Assembly: GCA_035604455.1 (NCBI GenBank)
Contig: DATNIM010000021.1
Location: forward strand, 1 to 64,000
DNA length: 64,000 nt
From: AG25 sp035604455
Lineage (GTDB): Bacteria; Gemmatimonadota; Gemmatimonadetes; Gemmatimonadales; GWC2-71-9
Direction of reading: 5' to 3'
Both the position numbers and the translations under genes were made by a program. A model generated the notes under the pieces. That model had not been told where the DNA came from. It ran no database searches and worked only from the letters and a program-made list of their open reading frames with translations. Below, piece by piece: positions 56,647 to 63,607 of the stretch; position 1 is the stretch's first letter, and each line of letters begins with the position of its first letter.

Positions 56647-57585
56647 GTGACGCTCACCTTGTTCGCGGGCAGTGCGCACCCGGGGCTCGGCGCCGCGGTG
56701 GCGGCCGGTCTTGGCCAAGAGCTCGGCGCATCGGAAATCCACGCGTTCCCCGACAGCGAACTGTCGGTGGGGCTCCGACAGAGCGTGCGCGGGCACGATG
56801 TCTACATCCTCCAGCCGACCGCGCCGCCCACAGTTGAGCGTCACCTGGTCGAGCTTTTGCTCCTGGCGGACGCCGCCCGTCGGGCCGGCGCTGCTCGGCT
56901 CACGGCGGTAATTCCCTATTTGGGCTATGCCCGTCAGGACCGTCGGGCAACGGGCCGGGAAGCCGGCGCAGCTCGCGTGATCGCCGATCTCATTGACACC
57001 CGTGGCTTCGCTCGGCTGGTGGCGCTCCACCTCCATTCGGTGGCGCTGGAGGGCTTCTTCGGGACGCCGGTGGAACATTTGAGCGCGGTGCCTCTTCTGG
57101 CAACGGCCCTTGCGCCGCAGCTTCCGGCGGACGGTGTCGTCGTGGCTCCCGATCTCGGCGCCGCCAAACTTGCCGAGCGCTACGCCCGCGTGCTACGCCT
57201 CCCGGTGGCGATTGTGCACAAGGAGCGGCAAGCCGGCGCCGAGGTCTCCGTGCGCGCCATTACCGGCGATGTGCGGAATCGCGTACCGATCATCGTCGAC
57301 GACATGATCACGACGGGCGCCACCATAGTCGCGGCGCAAACCGCACTTGTGGCCGCGGGTTGCAAGCCCGGGCTGATCGTGGCGGCGACTCACCCGCTGC
57401 TGGTCGACGGTGCCGTGGGACGCCTGCGAACGCTGAACCCGCGGCGCCTCATCGTCACCGACAGCGTGGCCGCGCGCGAGAACCCCTCTTCCTTCGAAGT
57501 CGTTAGCGTGGCCTCGCTCCTGGCCGAGGCCATTTCACGTCTGCATCACGAGCGCTCGCTGCAGGATCTCCTAGCGCACGAATAG
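56647..57585 (+). CDS. Ribose-phosphate pyrophosphokinase-like protein (divergent)
   Basis: 312 residues. Makes PRPP from ribose-5-phosphate and ATP. TLFAGSAHPGLGAAVAAGLG, IHAFPDSELSVGLRQSVRGH, DVYILQPTAPPTVERHLVEL, VIPYLGYARQDRRATGREAG, and the PRPP loop VPIIVDDMITTGATIVAAQT. It differs from the housekeeping class: VERHLVELL stands where NDNLMELL is usual, and LHLHSVALEGFFG where DLHAEQIQGFF is usual. Probably a second, stress-associated copy that feeds the phosphoribosyltransferase. GTG start. Confidence 0.88.
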   Translation: MTLTLFAGSAHPGLGAAVAAGLGQELGASEIHAFPDSELSVGLRQSVRGHDVYILQPTAPPTVERHLVELLLLADAARRAGAARLTAVIPYLGYARQDRRATGREAGAARVIADLIDTRGFARLVALHLHSVALEGFFGTPVEHLSAVPLLATALAPQLPADGVVVAPDLGAAKLAERYARVLRLPVAIVHKERQAGAEVSVRAITGDVRNRVPIIVDDMITTGATIVAAQTALVAAGCKPGLIVAATHPLLVDGAVGRLRTLNPRRLIVTDSVAARENPSSFEVVSVASLLAEAISRLHHERSLQDLLAHE

Positions 57586-57589
57586 CGGA

Positions 57590-58225
57590 TCAGATACCCA
57601 GTTCGGCGACCGCGCGCATGATGTCCGTGGCGGTGACGATTCCTATGAGCTCGCCCGCTTCAAGCACGACGGCCCGGTGCACGCGCTCTTTGAGCATATA
57701 GGCGGCGGCGTCCGCGACCGTCGTGTCGGGCGAGACGGCCCGCACTCCCTGACTCATGGCCTCGGCCACCGTGTGTTCGCCGAGCACGTCCCACTCCGGC
57801 CCGGCGAGGGACTCGAAGCGCTGCGCCACATCGGCCCCCGCGTCTGCCCACAGATCGTTGAAGTAAGTGCTCGGCGTCTCGGCGTCGGGCTCCCACATTT
57901 CGCCAGCCGGTGACTCGAGCTCGGTTTCCCCCTCGGCGCTCTCCATGCGCTCGGTTGGGACCCCTGGGGTATCCGCTTCGAATGCCAGGATGTCGTTCGC
58001 TGAGATTGCCCCGACCACGGCGCCCGCGGACACGACCGGCGCGCCGGTGATGTGCTGGGCGGCCAGGATCTCGACGGCGTCGCGCAGCGTAAGCGCGGGA
58101 TCGAGCACCTGAACGCTGGGGGACATGATGTCCCGCACCGTAACCGCGCTCTTGCGGGAGCCAGCGGCCCGCGGGTGCGGCGCGCGGCGAGCTGGCTTGT
58201 TGTGCTTCGTCTGCAGCCTCCTCAT
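57590..58225 (-). CDS. CBS-domain protein with basic N-terminal tail
   Basis: 211 residues from the ATG at 58225, after GGAGG. A very basic first 27 residues (MRRLQTKHNKPARRAPHPRA) may bind nucleic acid. Then CBS 1: VTVRDIMSPSVQVLDPALTL, GAPVVSAGAVVGAISANDIL; an acidic insert of about 60 residues (ESAEGETELESPAGEMWEPD, TYFNDLWADAGADVAQRFES); and CBS 2: TVAEAMSQGVRAVSPDTTVA, LIGIVTATDIMRAVAELGI. Convergent with the PRPP synthetase (4-bp gap). Confidence 0.88.
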   Translation of the reverse strand: MRRLQTKHNKPARRAPHPRAAGSRKSAVTVRDIMSPSVQVLDPALTLRDAVEILAAQHITGAPVVSAGAVVGAISANDILAFEADTPGVPTERMESAEGETELESPAGEMWEPDAETPSTYFNDLWADAGADVAQRFESLAGPEWDVLGEHTVAEAMSQGVRAVSPDTTVADAAAYMLKERVHRAVVLEAGELIGIVTATDIMRAVAELGI

Positions 58226-58452
58226 AGGGCCCTCCGAGTTGCGGTGACCAGCCTCGGCGGACAGTCTCGCGCCGGAGGGGTGAGGCCATCGTGAACGGGC
58301 GATGAGCGATTTCTCCGCGCGGCCGGTTCGCGTAAAGATGATCTCAGGTGAGTTTGGCGCGCTGTTCATCGACGGGGGGCTGTGCTAGCGAAGGCGTAAG
58401 GGCTCCGGGCAAATCAGGAAGGTGGCCCCAGTGGCCGCCAACGGGGCTTGCA

Positions 58453-58469
58453 CGTACGAGGTTCGTACG
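58453..58469. promoter_or_regulatory. Palindrome CGTACGA-GGT-TCGTACG
   Basis: Exact 7-bp arms with a 3-base centre, typical of a dimeric repressor site; 228 bp before the CBS gene start. Confidence 0.5.
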
Positions 58470-58484
58470 ATGGCCTCACGAGGA

Positions 58485-58499
58485 GTGGACGACGTCCAC
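58485..58499. promoter_or_regulatory. Palindrome GTGGAC-GAC-GTCCAC
   Basis: Exact 6-bp arms with a 3-base centre. Its centre is 31 bp from that of the neighbouring dyad, about three helical turns. Confidence 0.45.
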
Positions 58500-58651
58500 C
58501 CGCCCGGCGCCCTACGCCACCGCTGTTCTTTCTCCATCTCGCTCGCAAAAACGCCTGCTTGATTGATTGTTCCGTCCATCTACCTGACGGCGCGGGGACG
58601 GCGTAGCTCTGCGGCCGCCCGCCGCCCTGCCGGGCTGTCTCGCGCCGATCG

Positions 58652-59437
58652 TCAGTCCGCGAAGCGCAGCAGAGCCGCTAGCCCATCCACGCGCTTGGCA
58701 AGCACCGGATCTCGGATCAGCTCGATGGCGGCGCCTTGCCGGAGCCCTTCCTCTTGTGCTTGGCCCACGAGATCCGGCTCCGGAACCGCATCCCCCTCGC
58801 CGCGGCAATCGGTCGCCGTCAGCACGAGGCGACCCGACATGGAGCAGCGGAAGCCCGCGCCGGTCACCCCGGGAACGACCAAGAGCGTACGGACCTGGCC
58901 TCGCCCGAGCGCCCGCAGCGTCTCGCGCGCGCCATTGGTCGCCGCGCCGCGGCCCACTCCCTCTTCCATCTTGGCGACGAGGTCGGATTCGACGGCGTGC
59001 CGGTGGGCCGCGCGGGCCGCTTCCGCCGCCCCCACCAGGGCCGCCATTGTCACCTCCGGAGGACTGAGGTGCGTGACGCCGATTACGCGGTCGGCCAAAG
59101 CCGCCGGCAACACCTTGGCGAGCGCGGCCGTCGCGGGCCCCGGCCCGGCGAGGAGGATCCCCTCAGCCGGTCGCTCGCGCTCCAGTTCCACGAGCTGCGC
59201 GACGACTCCCTCGAGGTGCCGGTGCTCCTCTTCGCGGACCCGGCCGTGATACTCGCGCTCTCCCCAGCCCGGTCCGCCTTGGCGGTCGCTATGGAAACGT
59301 TTGCCATGCATTGCCGGGGACCGAAAATCGGCCACTTCCCTGACCCCACTATTCGTTACTTCGAAGAACCGCGCGTGGGCGCGATCGAGTACCACCGCGA
59401 GCACGCGTTCAAAGTCCTGCGCCACACTGGTTGTCAT
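58652..59437 (-). CDS. Bacterial eRF1-like (baeRF family) protein
   Basis: 261 residues. VLAVVLDRAHARFFEVTNSG, a middle with GEREYHGRVREEEHRHLEGV, ILLAGPGPATAALAKVLPAA, and a C-terminal half of the pattern TLRALGRGQVRTLLVVPGVT followed by GAGFRCSMSGRLVL. This matches the bacterial relatives of archaeo-eukaryotic release factors (Rv2629-like, Vms1/VLRF1-like), thought to act on ribosomes or stalled peptidyl-tRNA. I see no GGQ motif; whether a catalytic Gln is present is unclear. GGAG precedes the ATG. 49 bp after the HPF-cold-shock gene. Confidence 0.8.
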   Translation of the reverse strand: MTTSVAQDFERVLAVVLDRAHARFFEVTNSGVREVADFRSPAMHGKRFHSDRQGGPGWGEREYHGRVREEEHRHLEGVVAQLVELERERPAEGILLAGPGPATAALAKVLPAALADRVIGVTHLSPPEVTMAALVGAAEAARAAHRHAVESDLVAKMEEGVGRGAATNGARETLRALGRGQVRTLLVVPGVTGAGFRCSMSGRLVLTATDCRGEGDAVPEPDLVGQAQEEGLRQGAAIELIRDPVLAKRVDGLAALLRFAD

Positions 59438-59486
59438 GGTCAGAGCTCCTCGGCGCCTGGAGTCGGCGCCGGCTTCAACATCCTCG

Positions 59487-60041
59487 CTACCCGACCGTCA
59501 CATGACCCCGAGCGATGTGCACCGAGGTGGCCTGGGGGCCCTTTTGGCCGGGCTCTTCGGTGAAGCGGACCTCGGCGCCGACGTCGACTCGAGGCAACGC
59601 ACCGTCCAGGACGCTGTGAGCGTCGAAGTAGACTTCATGCCCATCCTCCGCTTCCTCGATGAACCCGTAGCTGCCGAGCGGATAGTACTGGCTGACCCGG
59701 CCGCGCCGCAGCGTCTCGTGTGCCTTCACAGCGCCGTGTTGGCGCCGGGCGTAGTCCTCCAGCCGCCGGCGTGCGGCGCTGAACGCGTCTTGGAAGGCCG
59801 TGCGAAGGTCCGCGTGCGGTTGTCGACCGATCGCGACTGCCCCGCCGGGCAGCATGAGCTCCAGCCGGACGCGGTAACGCTCGGCGTCGCTCCGACGCCG
59901 TCGCTGCGGCGTATCGATCGTCACGACCGCCCTCACGATCCGACTATAGAAGCGTGTAAGCCGGGCCATCCGCTTGCGAAGGTCCTGTTCCAGCTCAGGA
60001 GAGAGCTCGAAGTTCAAAGCAGCAATGCGCAACGGCACCAT
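59487..60041 (-). CDS. HPF/RaiA ribosome-hibernation domain fused to a cold-shock domain
   Basis: 184 residues from the ATG at 60041 (AAGGAG eight bases before). Residues 1-110 fit the HPF/RaiA fold: LRIAALNFELSPELEQDLRK, RMARLTRFYSRIVRAVVTID, YRVRLELMLPGGAVAIGRQP, then ALRTAFQ-like DLRTAFQDAFSAARRRLEDY. Residues 118-184 are a cold-shock OB fold: RRGRVSQYYPLGSYGFIEEA, GHEVYFDAHSVLDGALPRVD, PQATSVHI. Should bind the 30S subunit and single-stranded RNA, idling ribosomes under stress. Co-transcribed with the eRF1-like gene. Confidence 0.9.
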   Translation of the reverse strand: MVPLRIAALNFELSPELEQDLRKRMARLTRFYSRIVRAVVTIDTPQRRRRSDAERYRVRLELMLPGGAVAIGRQPHADLRTAFQDAFSAARRRLEDYARRQHGAVKAHETLRRGRVSQYYPLGSYGFIEEAEDGHEVYFDAHSVLDGALPRVDVGAEVRFTEEPGQKGPQATSVHIARGHVTVG

Positions 60042-60326
60042 AGGTCGCTCCTTCAGGTCCGTCTGCAAGCTGGCTGTTCCCGGATGAAGGAGTCCTGAGG
60101 GAGCAAGGAAGGTCTAGCCGTCGTCTTAGCGTTTCAGCGCGTCGGTCGGCCTGCTCTTTGGCCTGTGGCGAGCGGCCGGGCGGCGCGGCTCGACCCGATC
60201 GACGCCCTGCGTCATGAGTGTGGCGTCTTCGACCCAAACTCACGGGTGCTTAACGCAGGAGGTGTGATCGTTGCCCGAGGAGCGAGGGTGTAGGGCAAAG
60301 GTTGCATCAAATGAGGAGAATGAGCC

Positions 60327-60581
60327 ATGAAGTACACTGCACAGGAGTTCACGGCTGCGGCGAGAGTGGCCGCGGCTCGCGCCCGCTCGCGGGCGCGGCG
60401 GCTGTTTGAACGGGCGGATGCAGCACTCATCTACGCCGGTGATGCGGCCCGGCGGCGTCAGCGGAGACGGGCCGCGAGTATTGCGCTGAGGTTCGCAGCG
60501 CGGGCCGTGCTGGTCGCCGGAACAGCGGCCATTGGGGTTGCGGCCGCGCGCGCTCTCCGGTCCCGGAAGCCGAGCGCCTGA
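60327..60581 (+). CDS. Small basic membrane protein, 84 residues
   Basis: ATG at 60327 with GAGGAG 10 bases upstream and a strong terminator 29 bp after the stop, so it is a single-gene unit. Very basic N-terminal half (ARVAAARARSRARRLFERAD, AARRRQRRRAASIALRFA) and one C-terminal helix (ARAVLVAGTAAIGVAAARAL). No recognised family; the arginine-rich cytoplasmic part could bind nucleic acid at the membrane, or the helix could be a stress-type membrane anchor. Lies within the stress island, divergent from the HPF operon across 285 bp. Confidence 0.65.
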   Translation: MKYTAQEFTAAARVAAARARSRARRLFERADAALIYAGDAARRRQRRRAASIALRFAARAVLVAGTAAIGVAAARALRSRKPSA

Positions 60582-60610
60582 TTCGGTCCAAAGCTGTGCT
60601 CCAAATTTAC

Positions 60611-60645
60611 GCGGGGGTCCGGATCACCGGACCCCCGCTCTCTTT
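60611..60645 (+). terminator. Strong intrinsic terminator
   Basis: Perfect 12-bp stem GCGGGGGTCCGG / CCGGACCCCCGC with an ATCA loop (60611-60638), followed by TCTCTTT. Serves the 84-residue gene. Confidence 0.88.
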
Positions 60646-60684
60646 GTGCCTACTGCCTGGATCAACGCCCGAGAGGCCCGTTCC

Positions 60685-61287
60685 CTAGCGCGGGTGTTCG
60701 AGTACAAAGGAAATCCCCACCGCCACGACCCGGGGAGCGCCCGGCGCCGCCTGCCCCGGGGGCAGGATGATCGGGACCCATCTCTCGGGGCCTACGCCCA
60801 CATGCCCGAGCCACTCGGCCAGCCCCATTCCCAACGCTCCGAAGCCAAGGGCGCCGTACGCCGCCTTAACGGGGGCGGACATTGCGAAAACCCCCTTCGC
60901 ACTCGCGGGGTCGTTGCCGCTCGCGAGCCCCATCGCGGTGCCGAACGTTGCACCAAGGACCGCACCGACCAGGCGGTCGCGACCCGGCGTGGCGTAACGG
61001 CCGTGACTAACTGCGATTGACTCGATCGCGGGCACCGGGACCGCGATGACCCGCCACCACGCGAACGCGCGAGCGCTACCGGCGCTCGGGAGCTCGCTGA
61101 CGCCGAGGCGCAGCGTATCGTCGTTAAACGCCTCGACGTAGCCCACCACTGCAACGTCGTGGATGCCAGCCAGGACAATCCGTAGACGCTCCCCATGCCG
61201 GGGGACCTGCGCGACGCCGCGGCCCGCCGCGAGCAGGCCCAGTAACACCCCGATGCCACAGAGAACATGACCGCTCATTCGTGTCAT
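60685..61287 (-). CDS. Exported protein of unknown function
   Basis: 200 residues from the ATG at 61287, after GGAGG. Signal peptide: CGIGVLLGLLAAGRGVAQ. The first half (HGERLRIVLAGIHDVAVVGY, VEAFNDDTLRLGVSELPSAG, IESIAVSHGRYAT) looks like the small beta domain seen in many exported proteins of soil lineages. The second half is Gly/Ala-rich with two possible membrane hairpins (LVGAVLGATFGTAMGLASGN, AAYGALGFGALGMGLAEWLG). Role unknown. Confidence 0.65.
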   Translation of the reverse strand: MTRMSGHVLCGIGVLLGLLAAGRGVAQVPRHGERLRIVLAGIHDVAVVGYVEAFNDDTLRLGVSELPSAGSARAFAWWRVIAVPVPAIESIAVSHGRYATPGRDRLVGAVLGATFGTAMGLASGNDPASAKGVFAMSAPVKAAYGALGFGALGMGLAEWLGHVGVGPERWVPIILPPGQAAPGAPRVVAVGISFVLEHPR

Positions 61288-61336
61288 CGCGTCCTCCACC
61301 CGATGAGATGCAGCATGGCAGGTGGCGGCTCACGCA

Positions 61337-61409
61337 AACGTGAAGCTGAGAAGAAGATTTCGAACAACGACGTGGAGACGTGCGCCCGGTCCTCGCGGGT
61401 CTTCACGTT
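61337..61409. repeat. 9-bp inverted repeat AACGTGAAG/CTTCACGTT
   Basis: Arms at 61337-61345 and 61401-61409, separated by 55 bp, in the 180-bp region between the exported protein and the NUDIX gene. Could be an operator pair; no known motif. Confidence 0.4.
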
Positions 61410-61465
61410 CTGCGGGTACAGACGGAGGGTTAGCTTGTGGCAGACGCGGGATCTGAGTGTATGCC

Positions 61466-61942
61466 ATGGCCAGAGTCAGTGCAGGACTGATCGGGTATCG
61501 TCGTTCGAAGGGCGTTCTCGAGGTGCTCCTCGTTCACCCGGGCGGTCCGTTTTGGAAGGCGAAGGATCTCGGGGCTTGGTCGATCCCTAAGGGGGCGCTT
61601 GATGCGGGGGAAGAGGCACTCGAGGGCGCGAAGCGGGAGTTTCGTGAGGAGACTGGTTTCACAGTCGTCGGGCCGTGTATTCCGCTCGCCTCCCTACGAC
61701 AGCCAGGCGGCAAGCTTGTGCACGCCTGGGCCGTCGCGGGTGATTGGGACCCGAGCGCGCTCCGCAGCAACATGGCCTCGATCGTATGGCCCCCCCGCTC
61801 CGATCGCACGCTCGAGTTCCCGGAGGTCGACCGCGCGGCGTGGTTTCCGATCCATGAGGCGCGGCGACGCATCGCGCCGGGGCAGGTGGGATTCTTGGAT
61901 GAACTCGTCGGTCTTCTCGAACAGCACCGCGGGGCGCTGTGA
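61466..61942 (+). CDS. NUDIX hydrolase
   Basis: 158 residues from the ATG at 61466 (another ATG lies three codons earlier). MARVSAGLIGYRRSKGVLEV, then LVHPGGPFWKAKDLGAWSIP, and the complete Nudix box GALDAGEEALEGAKREFREE followed by TGF. WFPIHEARRRIAPGQVGFLD is the typical C terminus of the small predicted NTP pyrophosphohydrolases related to diadenosine-polyphosphate or 8-oxo-dGTP enzymes. Substrate not fixed. 54 bp before the ABC genes. Confidence 0.92.
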   Translation: MARVSAGLIGYRRSKGVLEVLLVHPGGPFWKAKDLGAWSIPKGALDAGEEALEGAKREFREETGFTVVGPCIPLASLRQPGGKLVHAWAVAGDWDPSALRSNMASIVWPPRSDRTLEFPEVDRAAWFPIHEARRRIAPGQVGFLDELVGLLEQHRGAL

Positions 61943-61996
61943 GCAGCTTCTGCTGACGGTGCGCGGGCGCGCCTGGCGGACGAAAAGCCTCGTCCC

Positions 61997-62812
61997 GTGA
62001 CGACCTCCCAGGGCTCCCCCCGGGTCATTGAGACGAACGCCTTGACCAGGGTCTTCGGCGAGCTTTCGGCCGTAGACCACCTCGACCTGGGCGTGGAACA
62101 GGGGGTGATTTTCGGGCTACTCGGCCCGAACGGGGCGGGGAAGAGCACGACGATCAAGATGCTCACGACGCTCCTCCCTGCCACGTCGGGCAGTGCGCGG
62201 GTCGCGGGCTACGACATTAGTCGCGAGGCGCCTCAAGTCCGGCGTCGCATCGGCTATGTACCCCAGCTCCTGTCGGCGGACGGCGGGCTGACCGGACGGG
62301 AGAACCTCACGCTGTCGGCTCGCCTGTACCGGGTGCCGCGTCCCGAGCGGGGCCGCCGGATCGCCGACGCACTCGCGTTCATGGATCTTGCCGACGCGGC
62401 TGATCACCTCGTCCGCACCTACTCGGGGGGAATGATTCGCCGCCTTGAGATCGCCCAGGCGATGCTGCACGAGCCCGAGATACTCTTTCTGGACGAACCG
62501 ACGGTCGGGTTGGACCCCGTCGCCCGCCGCGCGGTGTGGGAGCGCCTGCGCGAGCTCAAGCGCCGGTCGCGGACGACCATTCTTCTGACTACCCACGACA
62601 TGGAAGAGGCTGACATCCTCTGCGATCGCCTCGCGATCCTGCACCAGGGGAAAGTTGCGGTCATCGGGGTACCGAGCGAGCTCAAGGCGGTCGTGGGGCC
62701 GGAGGCCACCTTGGAAGATGTGTTTGTGCAGACCGTCGGAGGCGCTGTCGAGGAGGGAGGGACCTACCATGACGTCCGTCGAGTCCGTAGTACCGTCCGC
62801 CGGCTGGGGTAG
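61997..62812 (+). CDS. DrrA-type ABC transporter ATPase
   Basis: 271 residues. Walker A GLLGPNGAGKSTTIKMLTTL, Q-loop IGYVPQLLSADGGLTGREN, signature YSGGMIRRLEIAQAM, Walker B EILFLDEPTVGLDPVARRAV, H-loop ILLTTHDMEEADILCDRLAI, and the closing ATLEDVFVQTVGG of daunorubicin-resistance (DrrA) members. Pairs with the ABC-2 permease whose gene overlaps by 44 bp. GTG start. Exports a lipid, glycan or drug-like molecule. Confidence 0.93.
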   Translation: MTTSQGSPRVIETNALTRVFGELSAVDHLDLGVEQGVIFGLLGPNGAGKSTTIKMLTTLLPATSGSARVAGYDISREAPQVRRRIGYVPQLLSADGGLTGRENLTLSARLYRVPRPERGRRIADALAFMDLADAADHLVRTYSGGMIRRLEIAQAMLHEPEILFLDEPTVGLDPVARRAVWERLRELKRRSRTTILLTTHDMEEADILCDRLAILHQGKVAVIGVPSELKAVVGPEATLEDVFVQTVGGAVEEGGTYHDVRRVRSTVRRLG

Positions 62813-63593
62813 TCGCGGTACCGTCGCGTCGTTCGTTGCGCAAACGATGGCGGTGGCGGAAATGGAGGTTCGCAAGCTCGCTCGCGATCCCGCCGAGCTC
62901 GTGAGCCGCGCGGTGCAGCCCGTCCTCTGGCTGATCGTGTTCGGCCAGGTCTTCACCCGAACGCATGCAATCCCCACGGGCGAGATGAGCTACCTCGAGT
63001 TCATGGCGCCCGGCGTGCTTGCGCAGGGGGTCCTGTTCACCTCGATCTTCTACGGCATCGCGGTGATCTGGGAGCGAGACCTCGGGATCATTCACAAGCT
63101 GCTGGCGAGCCCCGCGCCCCGCGCGAGCTTGGTGCTGGGCAAGGGCCTCGCAGCCGGCGCCCGCGGCGTGCCCCAGGCCGCCATCATCTTCGTCCTCGCC
63201 GCCCTCCTCGGGCTCAGACTGGATGTCACACCGGGCGCATTAATCGCCGTGTTTGGATTGGTCGTCCTCGGCTCGGCGGCGTTCGCTACGTTCTCGCTCG
63301 TGGTGGCGTGTATCGTAAAGACCAGGGAGCGGTTCATGGGGATCGGGCAGTTGCTCACCATGCCGCTGTTCTTCGCAAGCAACGCGATCTACCCCCTCGA
63401 GCTCATGCCCGGGTGGCTTCGGGTCGTCGCGCGCGTCAATCCGCTGACGTACTTGGTCGATGGGTTACGGGCCTCCATGATTCACGGCGCAGTAAGCCGC
63501 TTCGGGTTGGGCGTGGATGCACTGGTTGTCCTTGTCCTCCTCAGCCTCCTCGTCGCCGTAGCGGCTCGGCTGTATCCGGGACTCGCCCGCTAG
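62769..63593 (+). CDS. ABC-2 type permease (DrrB-like)
   Basis: 274 residues from the ATG at 62769, with GGAGGGA before it, inside the 3' end of the ATPase gene. Six membrane helices typical of ABC-2 permeases: PVLWLIVFGQVFTRTH, YLEFMAPGVLAQGVLFTSIF, WERDLGIIHKLLASPAPRAS (coupling helix), AIIFVLAALLGLRLD, TMPLFFASNAIYPLELMPGW, ARVNPLTYLVDGLRASMIHG. Inner membrane partner of the DrrA-like ATPase. Confidence 0.93.
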   Translation: MTSVESVVPSAGWGSRGTVASFVAQTMAVAEMEVRKLARDPAELVSRAVQPVLWLIVFGQVFTRTHAIPTGEMSYLEFMAPGVLAQGVLFTSIFYGIAVIWERDLGIIHKLLASPAPRASLVLGKGLAAGARGVPQAAIIFVLAALLGLRLDVTPGALIAVFGLVVLGSAAFATFSLVVACIVKTRERFMGIGQLLTMPLFFASNAIYPLELMPGWLRVVARVNPLTYLVDGLRASMIHGAVSRFGLGVDALVVLVLLSLLVAVAARLYPGLAR

Positions 63594-63607
63594 GGCGCGA
63601 GACGAGA

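Larger units (their letters stand above)
58226..58651. other. 426-bp intergenic region with two palindromes
   Basis: No gene seen. It lies upstream of the CBS gene (minus) and downstream of the eRF1-like gene. Contains two perfect 3-base-spaced dyads at 58453-58469 and 58485-58499 and an AT-richer stretch at 58510-58575 (TTGATTGATTGTTCC). Confidence 0.5.
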
